Part shown: positions 1 through 6,215 of the stretch, in pieces
Layout of the letters: each line of letters opens with the position of its first letter
How positions within the stretch are numbered: position 1 is the stretch's first letter
Assembly: GCA_030622585.1 (NCBI GenBank)
Contig: JAUXFZ010000124.1
Coordinates: forward strand, 1-7,112
Source: Myxococcales bacterium
GTDB lineage: Bacteria > Myxococcota_A > Polyangia > Polyangiales > Houyiibacteriaceae
Direction: 5' to 3'
Length of the DNA: 7,112 nt
The notes under the pieces: generated by a model
Database searches by the model: none
Seen by the model: only the letters and a program-made list of their open reading frames with translations
What the model was told of the DNA's origin: nothing
Made by a program: the position numbers and the translations under genes

Positions 1-252
1 CACGGCATGAGCGCGGGCGACGCTGTGGCGGCTCCACGCATTCATCATCAAGGTGCGCCAGACGCGCTTCGGGTGGAAACCGTAGCGCCGCTCGACTCGG
101 ATCTTCAAGACGCGCTTCGCGCCTATGGCCACGAGATCCAATCGATTCGCAACGTGGCCAACGTGCAAGCGATCCAAATCGAGCGCTCGCCGACTCGCCG
201 GCTTCACGCAGTGAGCGACCCCCGAAAAGGCGGCCGCCCCGCGGGCCACTAG
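1..252 (+). CDS. ggt: Gamma-glutamyltransferase, C-terminal fragment (cut by window start)
   Basis: This is the last 83 codons of a gene that enters from the left, read in frame 1 and ending with TAG at 250-252. The reading opens with HGMSAGDAVAAPRIHHQ and continues PDALRVE. This matches the small-subunit region of gamma-glutamyltransferases, where a GM...EAV.APR.HHQ..PD stretch is followed by a late NVQAI and a final SDPR..G. Here NVANVQAIQIE and AVSDPRKGGRPAG supply those last two elements. The family is a self-cleaving periplasmic N-terminal nucleophile hydrolase that splits or transfers the gamma-glutamyl group of glutathione and related peptides. The catalytic threonine and signal peptide lie outside the window and cannot be checked. 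The ATG at 7 is an internal methionine, not the true start. The gene converges with the START-like gene and shares a CTAG with its stop. Confidence 0.85.
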   Translation, partial: HGMSAGDAVAAPRIHHQGAPDALRVETVAPLDSDLQDALRAYGHEIQSIRNVANVQAIQIERSPTRRLHAVSDPRKGGRPAGH

Positions 253-264
253 TGCGCGGTGGCC
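244..264. repeat. Inverted repeat over the convergent stop codons
   Basis: GGCCAC at 244-249 pairs with GTGGCC at 259-264 across a 9-base loop. The loop region holds the TAG stop of the ggt fragment (250-252), and the opposite-strand stop overlaps it at 249-251. Inside lies a perfect 8-base palindrome, CACTAGTG (247-254). The stem is GC-rich but has no T-run on either strand, so it is not a textbook intrinsic terminator. It could still slow convergent polymerases or protect both 3' ends. Function is inferred. Confidence 0.4.
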
Positions 265-749
265 AAGTACTCGTTCACGAGCGCCGCGTTCTTTGCGTAT
301 TCTTCACGTGTCGTAGCGACGAAGTACGCCTCGATGAGGCGGCCGAGACCCAACACGTCCGCGCCGATCTCGAGCGTCACACGGCGTTCGCATTGATTCG
401 ATGATACCGCGTCGACCGTAACGGCCCCTCTAACCCGAATGCGATCGGTCATCGCCGAAGTGATGACTCGAAAGTCGTATCGCCCGGCTGCGGCGTCAAA
501 CGTCCCCTCTTCGATGTAGCTGAACCGCTCGCCCAGCACGCTGGCAACGGCTCTCGGCATCTGCTGCATCGGCCACAGCTTGGCCCGCCGATAGCCGGTA
601 TCGGGGTTCCACTCCTGGAGCTCGTACTTGAAGCCGAGCCCGTCGTATAGGTAGTCGTTGAACTCCTCGTTGCGGAAGATTCGCGCCCAGAAGTCTTTCT
701 CCGTGCAGTCCAGCAATTGCCGAATTTCGAGAGTCTTCGGCATGATCAC
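249..749 (-). CDS. START-like / DUF2505-like small protein
   Basis: A 166-residue cytoplasmic protein with no signal peptide or membrane segment. The layout suggests a START/SRPBCC-type helix-grip fold: an N-terminal helix (about 12-36, FWARIFRNEEFNDYLYDGLG), then alternating strands (WNPDTGYRRAKLWP at 47-60, ERFSYIEEGTFD, YDFRVITSAM, RIRVRGAVTVDAV), and a long C-terminal helix (about 134-162). This resembles the DUF2505 and VASt-like families, whose members are thought to bind lipids or other hydrophobic ligands. The family call is by eye and the ligand is unknown. The start is GTG at 749, which overlaps the phosphatase TGA as GTGA; ATG at 743, two codons in, is an equally good start. Neither has a strong Shine-Dalgarno sequence, so translation is probably coupled to the phosphatase. 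This suggests the two proteins act in the same process. Confidence 0.75.
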   Translation of the reverse strand: MIMPKTLEIRQLLDCTEKDFWARIFRNEEFNDYLYDGLGFKYELQEWNPDTGYRRAKLWPMQQMPRAVASVLGERFSYIEEGTFDAAAGRYDFRVITSAMTDRIRVRGAVTVDAVSSNQCERRVTLEIGADVLGLGRLIEAYFVATTREEYAKNAALVNEYLATAH

Positions 750-1519
750 TCGGTGATCCGGACGACGACGACAGTGGTGTTGTCCTCGCCGCCGTTCTCG
801 TTGGCTTGAGCAACCAGCAATTTCGCGGCCTTTTCCACATCCGCTCCCGCGTTGTGAACGATGTCGAGGATGCGGTCGTCGCTGACCATGCCGTTGAGGC
901 CATCTGAACAGAGAACGTAAACGTCGCCAGGCTCGACGTCCTCGAAGGACAGATCGACCGCGACGCCCTCCTGCATCCCGAGCGCGCGCGTGATCACGTT
1001 GCTTGGCAGACGCTCTCGCTGCGCATCGGTCAGGTTGGGCATCACGAGCAAGTAGTCGTTGAGCAGGGAGTGGTCACGAGTGAGCTGCGTGATGTCGCCC
1101 GCGCGAACTCGATACGCCCGGCTGTCGCCCACATGCGCGATGTGGATCTTGCGGTCCTCCCGCACATACAGAGCGCCGACGACCGTCGTGCCCATTCCCT
1201 GGACCGAACGATCCCCGACGGAGGCTTGGAAGATGCGCTGGTTCGCGAGCTTCACAGCCGCGACGAGCCGGTTCTGATCCGGAGTCAAGCGCGAGTCGTC
1301 CTCCACCGGCCAGTCGCCGGCGTCGCCATCCGCCCTGGTAGCGTCGAAAAAGGCGGTCATCTCTGTCGTGGCCATGTGGCTCGCGACGTCGCCTGCACGG
1401 TGGCCACCCATGCCGTCGGCGACCACAAACAAGCGGTGCTCGGACAGAATGCAATAGCTATCCTCGTTGTGCTCTCGCTGACGTCCGACGTCGGAGAGCC
1501 CTGCAGCAATGAAGTTCAT
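746..1519 (-). CDS. PP2C-family Ser/Thr protein phosphatase (Stp/PrpC type)
   Basis: A 257-residue stand-alone bacterial PPM/PP2C phosphatase, the usual length for Stp1/PrpC/PstP catalytic domains. It would remove phosphate from Ser/Thr residues placed by Hanks-type kinases, using two or three Mn or Mg ions. The family motifs appear in order: SDVGRQREHNEDS (9-21, metal ligand D20), VVADGMGGHRAG (32-43, D35 and G36), GMGTTVVGAL (108-117), HVGDSRAYR (129-137), TRDHSL (147-152), NVITRALG (174-181), LCSDGLNGMV (203-212, D206) and GGEDNTTVVVV (243-253, D246). All expected metal-binding residues are present, so it should be active. There is no transmembrane segment, so it is cytoplasmic. The ATG at 1519 begins just before motif 1 and fits the family start; no clear ribosome binding site precedes it. 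It follows the transglycosylase by 118 bases and overlaps the START-like gene by 4. No partner kinase is in the window. Confidence 0.95.
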   Translation of the reverse strand: MNFIAAGLSDVGRQREHNEDSYCILSEHRLFVVADGMGGHRAGDVASHMATTEMTAFFDATRADGDAGDWPVEDDSRLTPDQNRLVAAVKLANQRIFQASVGDRSVQGMGTTVVGALYVREDRKIHIAHVGDSRAYRVRAGDITQLTRDHSLLNDYLLVMPNLTDAQRERLPSNVITRALGMQEGVAVDLSFEDVEPGDVYVLCSDGLNGMVSDDRILDIVHNAGADVEKAAKLLVAQANENGGEDNTTVVVVRITE

Positions 1520-1637
1520 TCGTGTTCACACGCCCGCGAGAGGTCGCAGCTGATCGGACCCTCTATTGGCCTTCGACCCCATCGCCGGCAACCCAAATCG
1601 TCCAGACCAGTCTATCGAACGGACGCGCGGGAGCAAA
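1520..1637 (-). other. Spacer between transglycosylase and phosphatase genes
   Basis: 118 bases, read on the minus strand between the TGA of the transglycosylase and the ATG of the phosphatase. I see no T-tailed hairpin, no convincing -35/-10 pair and no open frame that looks like protein. The only structure noticed is a tiny AGAC-TG-GTCT palindrome. The length leaves room for a separate phosphatase promoter, but none can be supported from sequence. Confidence 0.4.
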
Positions 1638-3746
1638 TCAGGGGTTAACGAACGCGGGCAGGGTGGGCCAGCCCGACTCCGGATCGTCCAAATAGGAGTA
1701 TCTCGCGTAATGTGTCGTCACCCGCCGCACGTAGTTGCGCGTCTCGTTGAACGGAATTCGCTCGACGAAGCGGTCGAGCGCCATTCTTCTGCTCTCTTTG
1801 AGCCAGCGTCTCACTCGACTCTTGCCGGCGTTGTACGCGGCGATGCTCAGCGGGTAGACGTCATCGAACTCGGCGGCCAGCGCGGTCATCTCGTCGAGCC
1901 CAAGAGCAATGTTGGTTTCGGGCACCCGCAGCATGTACCGAGTTACGGGCCTTCCGGCGAGCTTCGTGGCGATCTCTGGCATCAACTGCATGAGCCCGAC
2001 CGCACCCGCTCTACTGACGACCTCGGGACGGAAGCCGCTCTCTTGACGCATGGTCGCATAGACCAGAGCGCGAGGAAGATCGGCTCGGTGCTCATCGACG
2101 ATCGAGCGCCACGGCATCGGGTATGCGGCGTCCCACCACCAGCGATACGCCGCGGGATCACTATGAAGATACGACATGCGCCGTCGGGCAACGAGGAGTG
2201 CGTCGCGGTAGGCGCCTGCGTCGCGATACAACTGCGCGAGAAGGGCAATGCGTTGCGCCCTCGGGTAGTCCGCGACGAGCGCGTTCTCGTGTGTGTTGAG
2301 CCAGGAGATGCCGTCGAGGTCGAGTCCCAGGCGTCGATAGGTCTCGAAGGTCTCGGGCACGGGGAGGTCGCTCTCGGGAACCTCCACCGAGCTCGGTGAT
2401 GTTGCGTTCTCGAACGGCGCAGGCGGCTTCACTTTGAGCCGCTTCAACCGGCCCGCCGCGAGGACCGCGTACCAATGAAGCGGCTCGACGGCGATGGCCT
2501 TGCGATACGCGTCGATAGCCTTCGGTCCGCGCCTGTAGGAGCGACCCAGCCAATAAAAGCCGCGCGCCTCGTCCATCGAGGCGGTGACCAGTGTCGTGTA
2601 CTGGGCGAGGTAGCGAGCCGCCCGGGCGTAGCGACGCGTCTCGAACGCGCGAAAGCCGAGCTCCCAAACCGTGGACCGACGCCATCGCCCGCGCACTCGA
2701 GCCTTGCCTCTCAGCAGCCGCTCCATCTGCTTCTCACCATTGGCGCGGCCGAGCCGAACCTCGAGCCACGCCGCAAGAAATCGAGCCTCGGGCGCGCGCT
2801 TACTGCGTGGGTACCGCTGAGCAAACCGCCGATACGAACGGATCGCGCGCGCATCTTTGTCCGCGCGGGACAACGCCCGAGCCGAGTGAAAGGCGTCCTC
2901 GATTTGGTGTTCACCCCGTAGCAACGACGACTGGTACAGCACGCGCGCAGCGTCGAGGTAGCGCGTGCGCGTTCGAAAGAGGGCCATGCCATACACGTGG
3001 CGCCACCGTGCAGCGACCTCATCTCCCACGTCGAGCGCTTCGAGCTCGTCGACCGCTTTCGCAAAGCGGCGAGCATCCATCAGCTCCTCAGCACGGGAAA
3101 TCCGGTCGGCAACGTCCGGCGAAGCGCGGTCCTCCAACTTCCGGGCCGTGTCCTGCTGCCCGGGTTCGATGGCGGACTTCCACGCGTCGAGTGCGGCGGC
3201 TCTGGCGTCATCGGGGCGTCCGAGATCGACATAGACATCCGAAAGAATCGCGAGTAGCGCGACGCGATTGTCGACACCGTGTTTGCGACGCGTGAGTCTA
3301 GCCAGCTCCTGTGCGGCGACTTCCAGCTCCCCGAGCTGAAACGCGCAATCGGCGGCAATCGCGCGGTCGCGTCGAGTTACAGCAACATCGTTCGATGCGG
3401 CCTCCAACAGTACCGGCCGCGCTTCGGCACAGTGCCCGCACTGCGCCGCGGCGGTCGCCCAACGGCGCGTCGAGTCGTTGCGCATCGACTCCGGGAGGTT
3501 GACTGGCGTTCGTGCGAGCTTGTTCATGGAATCGCAGGGCCGCCCCACGTCCAACAGCAGTCGCCCCTCGAGGTACCGCAAGGTATCTTCACCGCGCACG
3601 CTCCCGGGAAGGAGCGCGATCTCTCTCAGAGCGCCGAACTCGTCGCCCGTCCGAACCAAGGTCGCAACACGATCGAGCCCTTGGTCGGCCAGCGCGCCAG
3701 CGCCGACGAGCAGTGCGAACCCCATCCCCATCCAAAAACGTCGCAA
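1638..3746 (-). CDS. slt: Soluble lytic murein transglycosylase (Slt family) with TPR-like N-terminal region
   Basis: A 702-residue periplasmic enzyme that cuts the MurNAc-GlcNAc bond of peptidoglycan and leaves a 1,6-anhydro end. Residues 1-20 form a signal peptide (RR near the start, then GFALLVGAGALA). Residues about 25-540 are Ala/Arg/Leu-rich helical hairpins like TPR or Slt70 superhelix repeats. The catalytic SLT domain occupies about 550-690: ATMRQESGF (564-572, catalytic E569), GAVGLMQLMP (581-590), LSIAAYNAG (633-641) and the late ERIPFNETRNYVRRV (662-676). These are the family-1 SLT signatures. The protein is somewhat longer than E. coli Slt70. The start is read as TTG at 3746: an in-frame TAG lies five codons upstream, and the later ATGs (3731, 3725) would lose the positive n-region of the signal peptide. 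It is divergent from the lipoprotein gene and first in the minus-strand group. Confidence 0.93.
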   Translation of the reverse strand: MRRFWMGMGFALLVGAGALADQGLDRVATLVRTGDEFGALREIALLPGSVRGEDTLRYLEGRLLLDVGRPCDSMNKLARTPVNLPESMRNDSTRRWATAAAQCGHCAEARPVLLEAASNDVAVTRRDRAIAADCAFQLGELEVAAQELARLTRRKHGVDNRVALLAILSDVYVDLGRPDDARAAALDAWKSAIEPGQQDTARKLEDRASPDVADRISRAEELMDARRFAKAVDELEALDVGDEVAARWRHVYGMALFRTRTRYLDAARVLYQSSLLRGEHQIEDAFHSARALSRADKDARAIRSYRRFAQRYPRSKRAPEARFLAAWLEVRLGRANGEKQMERLLRGKARVRGRWRRSTVWELGFRAFETRRYARAARYLAQYTTLVTASMDEARGFYWLGRSYRRGPKAIDAYRKAIAVEPLHWYAVLAAGRLKRLKVKPPAPFENATSPSSVEVPESDLPVPETFETYRRLGLDLDGISWLNTHENALVADYPRAQRIALLAQLYRDAGAYRDALLVARRRMSYLHSDPAAYRWWWDAAYPMPWRSIVDEHRADLPRALVYATMRQESGFRPEVVSRAGAVGLMQLMPEIATKLAGRPVTRYMLRVPETNIALGLDEMTALAAEFDDVYPLSIAAYNAGKSRVRRWLKESRRMALDRFVERIPFNETRNYVRRVTTHYARYSYLDDPESGWPTLPAFVNP

Positions 3747-3830
3747 TATGGATGGAATCTATCACTCATTGGCGTCGGCGCAGAGCGATTGGCGATCGAG
3801 GGAGGCGTCCCGTATGCTCCGCCGCTGACG
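3747..3830. promoter_or_regulatory. Divergent intergenic region between slt and lipoprotein gene
   Basis: The 84 bases between the two divergent start codons must carry at least the outgoing promoters, unless these lie inside the genes. On the + strand TTGGCG (3789-3794) and TATGCT (3813-3818), 18 bases apart, give a 4/6 plus 4/6 match to the housekeeping -35/-10 boxes. This would place transcription start near 3825, only a few bases before the ATG at 3831. TTGGCG also occurs at 3769-3774, so the box is repeated 20 bases apart. On the minus strand only a weak TAGATT-like -10 (3756-3761) is seen, without a -35. All of this is motif matching by eye, and the promoter consensus in this lineage may differ. 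Confidence 0.3.
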
Positions 3831-4316
3831 ATGCGACGCGCGACTATCTTATTGGGGGTTGGTCTTGTGGGTCTTGCCAGTCTTGTTGGGACGGGGTGCA
3901 AGGAGCACATCGGAGACGCCTGCGGCAACTCCACGGACTGTTCGGTCACGGGTGTGCGCCAGTGCGCCTTGGCCCAGCCCGGTGGCTATTGCACGGTCTT
4001 TTCATGCGACGCGGACACTTGTCCGGAGGGAGCATGTGTCGAGTGGCGCTTCATCCCGAGCCGCACGGCGGAGACCTGGTGCATGAAGACCTGCGGCAAC
4101 AGCGGAGACTGCGGTCGTTTCGAGTACTCCTGCGTCCTCCCGAATGACATCACGACGACCGGGGCCTTCGACCCCAACCTGCCGGCCGATGAACGGGTCG
4201 CCCGTGTCATCGACCTCGATTCCGGCAGGGCGGAATCCAAGATCTGCGTGGCGCTGACACCAGGGAGCCCCCAGCCCGCCGCGCTGACGCAGCCCGGGTT
4301 CGACGGCGGCCTGTAG
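3831..4316 (+). CDS. Cysteine-rich secreted lipoprotein, hypothetical
   Basis: A 161-residue protein with a lipoprotein-type signal peptide: RR at 2-3, a hydrophobic stretch 5-19 (TILLGVGLVGLASLV), then VGTGC with the candidate lipidated Cys at 23. The lipobox is loose, since -3 is Gly rather than Leu, though such relaxed boxes occur in deltaproteobacteria. The mature part holds 12 further cysteines (31, 37, 45, 54, 59, 64, 69, 84, 88, 94, 101, 139), enough for six disulfides. The runs GDACGNSTDCS, PGGYCTVFSCDADTCP and CMKTCGNSGDC resemble many myxobacterial secreted proteins. Residue +2 is Lys, not Asp, which by the E. coli Lol rule would favour the outer membrane. Function is unknown. The ATG at 3831 is chosen because it begins the signal peptide; the open frame upstream to 3279 is antisense to slt. 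The nearest GGAGG-like run (3801-3805) is too far upstream to act as a normal ribosome binding site. Confidence 0.8.
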   Translation: MRRATILLGVGLVGLASLVGTGCKEHIGDACGNSTDCSVTGVRQCALAQPGGYCTVFSCDADTCPEGACVEWRFIPSRTAETWCMKTCGNSGDCGRFEYSCVLPNDITTTGAFDPNLPADERVARVIDLDSGRAESKICVALTPGSPQPAALTQPGFDGGL

Positions 4317-4361
4317 CCCGATTCGGTAGGGAAACCGACGCCGCTGCCGATCGAGCGTAGA

Positions 4362-5315
4362 ATGGTCCGGATGATGTCCCCGGGCCTCTTGCGGTATCTG
4401 CTGGGCCGCGTCCTGCGGGCACTGCTGACCGTCGTCGGCTTGGTGACCATCGTGTTCCTGCTGGTGCGCCTGATCCCGGGCGACCCCGTGGAAGCGATCC
4501 TGGGGGACCAGGCCGGCCCTGAAGAGAAAGCCGAGCTGCGCCGTGCGCTCGATCTCGACCGACCGGTAGGACAGCAGTACCTCTCGTTCCTGGGTGATAT
4601 GGCCGACGGGAGCATGGGGACATCATTCCGGCGACCCGATCGCTCCGTGTGGTCGATGATGCGCGAGGTGCTGCCGCACACGATCGTACTCGCCATCGCG
4701 GCCCTGCTCGTCGCATGGTCGGTGGCGATACCGCTCGGCACCATCGCGGCAGCTAGAGCGGGCAGGGGTTGGGACAAGATCGCATCGACCGTCGCCGTAG
4801 CGGGCTTGGCGATCCCGAACATCTGGCTGGGGCCTCTCCTGATCCTCGCGTTCGGGGTGAAGCTCGGTTGGCTGCCTTTACCGGGCGACGACCTGGCCGG
4901 CCCGGAGGCGTTGATTCTCCCGGCGGTTACGGTCGGAACCGCGTTCGCGGCTGTGCTGACCCGGCAGACCCGCGCAGCGATGATCGAGGTGCTTGCGCAG
5001 CAGTACATCACCGCGGCACGCGCACGAGGGGTTCCGTCCGTTCCACTGTTGCTCCGCCATGCGCTTCGCAACGCGATGCTGCCCGTGATGACGATTGGCG
5101 CTGCTCAACTCGGAGCGCTGCTCTCCGGCACGATCGTCACCGAAAAAATCTTCGAGCGACCGGGTCTCGGCACGCTGTTTCTCGATGCGTTCTTCGCCCG
5201 TGATATCCCAGTGGTTCAGGGCTGCGTGCTCATCATCGCCGTGATCTACGTGGTCGTAAACCTGGTTGTGGACTTGGCGTACGGGGTAGTCGATCCGAGG
5301 GTACGGCTGTCATGA
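4362..5315 (+). CDS. dppB: ABC transporter permease, DppB/OppB type
   Basis: A 317-residue inner-membrane permease of the peptide/nickel ABC importer family, the usual length for DppB/OppB. The N-terminal segment LLRYLLGRVLRALLTVVGLVT (9-29) is typical of the family, followed by FLLVRLIPGDP (32-42) and the periplasmic section DLDRPVGQQYLSFLGDM (64-80). Membrane segments lie near 17-37, 106-130, 140-165, 185-200, 241-260 and 284-307. The ATPase-docking EAA loop is YITAARARGVPSVPLLLRHA (215-234) with N-A-M-L-P following. FERPGLGTLF (264-273) and the closing DPRVR (311-315) are further hallmarks. Substrate (dipeptide, oligopeptide, nickel, other) cannot be told from the permease. The start is ATG at 4362; ATGs at 4371 and 4374 are alternatives, and none has a clear ribosome binding site. 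It overlaps the next gene by ATGA. Confidence 0.93.
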   Translation: MVRMMSPGLLRYLLGRVLRALLTVVGLVTIVFLLVRLIPGDPVEAILGDQAGPEEKAELRRALDLDRPVGQQYLSFLGDMADGSMGTSFRRPDRSVWSMMREVLPHTIVLAIAALLVAWSVAIPLGTIAAARAGRGWDKIASTVAVAGLAIPNIWLGPLLILAFGVKLGWLPLPGDDLAGPEALILPAVTVGTAFAAVLTRQTRAAMIEVLAQQYITAARARGVPSVPLLLRHALRNAMLPVMTIGAAQLGALLSGTIVTEKIFERPGLGTLFLDAFFARDIPVVQGCVLIIAVIYVVVNLVVDLAYGVVDPRVRLS

Positions 5316-6130
5316 AACGGGTTCGCGCTCGCCTCCGGAGAACCCCGATCGGACTCGGCATCGTGATCTGTTTTTTCGTGTTAGCTCTCGTCGGTCCATG
5401 GATCGCCCCCTATGACCCGCTCATGATCGATCTCTTGCACGAGTATGAGCCTCCTTCGTGGACGCACTTACTCGGAACCGGAGACAACGGAATCGACATC
5501 TTGAGCGCATTGCTCCACGGCGCGCGGCTCGCCGCGATCGTCAGCGTCGTCGTCGTCGGTGTATCGGTCGTCTTCGGCACATTGCTCGGCACGTGGGCAG
5601 GGTACGTCGGACGGCTCACCGACCACGTGATCACGGGGATCGCAGATTTGGTACAAGCGTTCCCCGCGATCGTCCTAAACATCGCCATCCTAGCCCTGGT
5701 CGCTCGCCCCGGCCTCATGCACTTGATCGTGGCGCTCGCGGTCAACGGATGGGTCTTGTATGCGCGCCTGGCGCGCGCCGAAGCGCTGACCTTGAGAGAG
5801 CGAGAGTTCGTCGAGGCCGCGCGCGCGCTCGGCGTGCCGACGCACCAGATCCTGAGCCGCCATGTGGTCCCCAACTTGCTTGGGCCGCTGGTCATCCAGG
5901 CGACCACTGGACTGGGTGTGGTCATCCTGGCGGAATCGACGCTGTCGTTTCTTGGGCTCGGCCCCGGGAAAGCCGTGTCCTGGGGAGCGCTGCTCGACCA
6001 GGGCACCAGCGTTTTACTGCGTTTCCCTCACGTCGCCCTGTTCTCGGGCGGCGCGATCGCGGTGACTGTGCTGGGCTTCAATCTGACGGGCGACTGGCTA
6101 CGAGACCGGCTCGACCCGCGCCTTCGTTAG
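5312..6130 (+). CDS. dppC: ABC transporter permease, DppC/OppC type
   Basis: A 272-residue partner permease, which would pair with the preceding DppB-like protein to form the channel. The DppC signatures run in order: basic N-terminus and first membrane segment (TPIGLGIVICFFVLALVGPW, 11-30), IAPYDP (31-36), LLGTGDNGIDILSALLHGAR (53-72), the EAA loop EFVEAARALGVPTHQILSRH (165-184) followed by VVPNLLGP, then ILAESTLSFLGLG (205-217) and the C-terminal FNLTGDWLRDRLDPRLR (256-272). The usual GTD..GRD box in the periplasmic entry region is changed to GTGDNGID, which is atypical. Length is slightly short for the family because the N-terminal tail is brief. Its start overlaps the dppB stop (ATGA), so it is translationally coupled. 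No ATPase or solute-binding protein follows; they may be encoded elsewhere or be shared subunits. Confidence 0.93.
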   Translation: MKRVRARLRRTPIGLGIVICFFVLALVGPWIAPYDPLMIDLLHEYEPPSWTHLLGTGDNGIDILSALLHGARLAAIVSVVVVGVSVVFGTLLGTWAGYVGRLTDHVITGIADLVQAFPAIVLNIAILALVARPGLMHLIVALAVNGWVLYARLARAEALTLREREFVEAARALGVPTHQILSRHVVPNLLGPLVIQATTGLGVVILAESTLSFLGLGPGKAVSWGALLDQGTSVLLRFPHVALFSGGAIAVTVLGFNLTGDWLRDRLDPRLR

Positions 6131-6139
6131 CCATGCCCG

Positions 6140-6169
6140 GTGTGTGAAGAGCTCGAATCTCTCGCACAC
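6140..6169 (+). terminator. Bulged hairpin after dppC, possible terminator or 3' end stabiliser
   Basis: Beginning 10 bases after the dppC stop, GTGTGTGAAGAG (6140-6151) pairs with CTCTCGCACAC (6159-6169). This gives 11 base pairs with one G-T wobble and one bulged A, and a 7-base loop. No T-run follows (the next bases are TAGAAATG), so it does not meet the intrinsic-terminator rule. It may mark the 3' end of the permease message or separate it from the next gene. A second, shorter stem, GCACA (6164-6168) with TGTGC (6176-6180), would compete with it. Confidence 0.4.
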
Positions 6170-6215
6170 TAGAAATGTGCCGATGGGTGTTTTGGCGGTA
6201 CGTTGCGTCTGACAC

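Noticed and set aside
1566..2399. 277-codon + strand open frame opposite the transglycosylase gene
   Set aside because: It lies antisense to slt, has no recognisable domain and an Arg/His/Gly-rich composition typical of high-GC shadow frames.
3279..3830. Upstream extension of the lipoprotein frame starting at 3279
   Set aside because: This part is antisense to slt and would bury the signal peptide in the middle of the protein. ATG 3831 gives a proper N-terminal signal.
4323..4338. TCGGT/ACCGA stem between the lipoprotein and dppB genes
   Set aside because: Only 5 base pairs with no T-run; expected by chance and not enough for a terminator call.
3986..5071. 361-codon minus-strand open frame opposite the lipoprotein and dppB
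   Set aside because: Ser/Thr/Arg-rich shadow with no domain; both + strand genes covering it have clear family or signal-peptide features.
5410..6006. 198-codon minus-strand open frame opposite dppC
   Set aside because: Fully inside a clearly conserved permease gene on the other strand; composition is that of a shadow.
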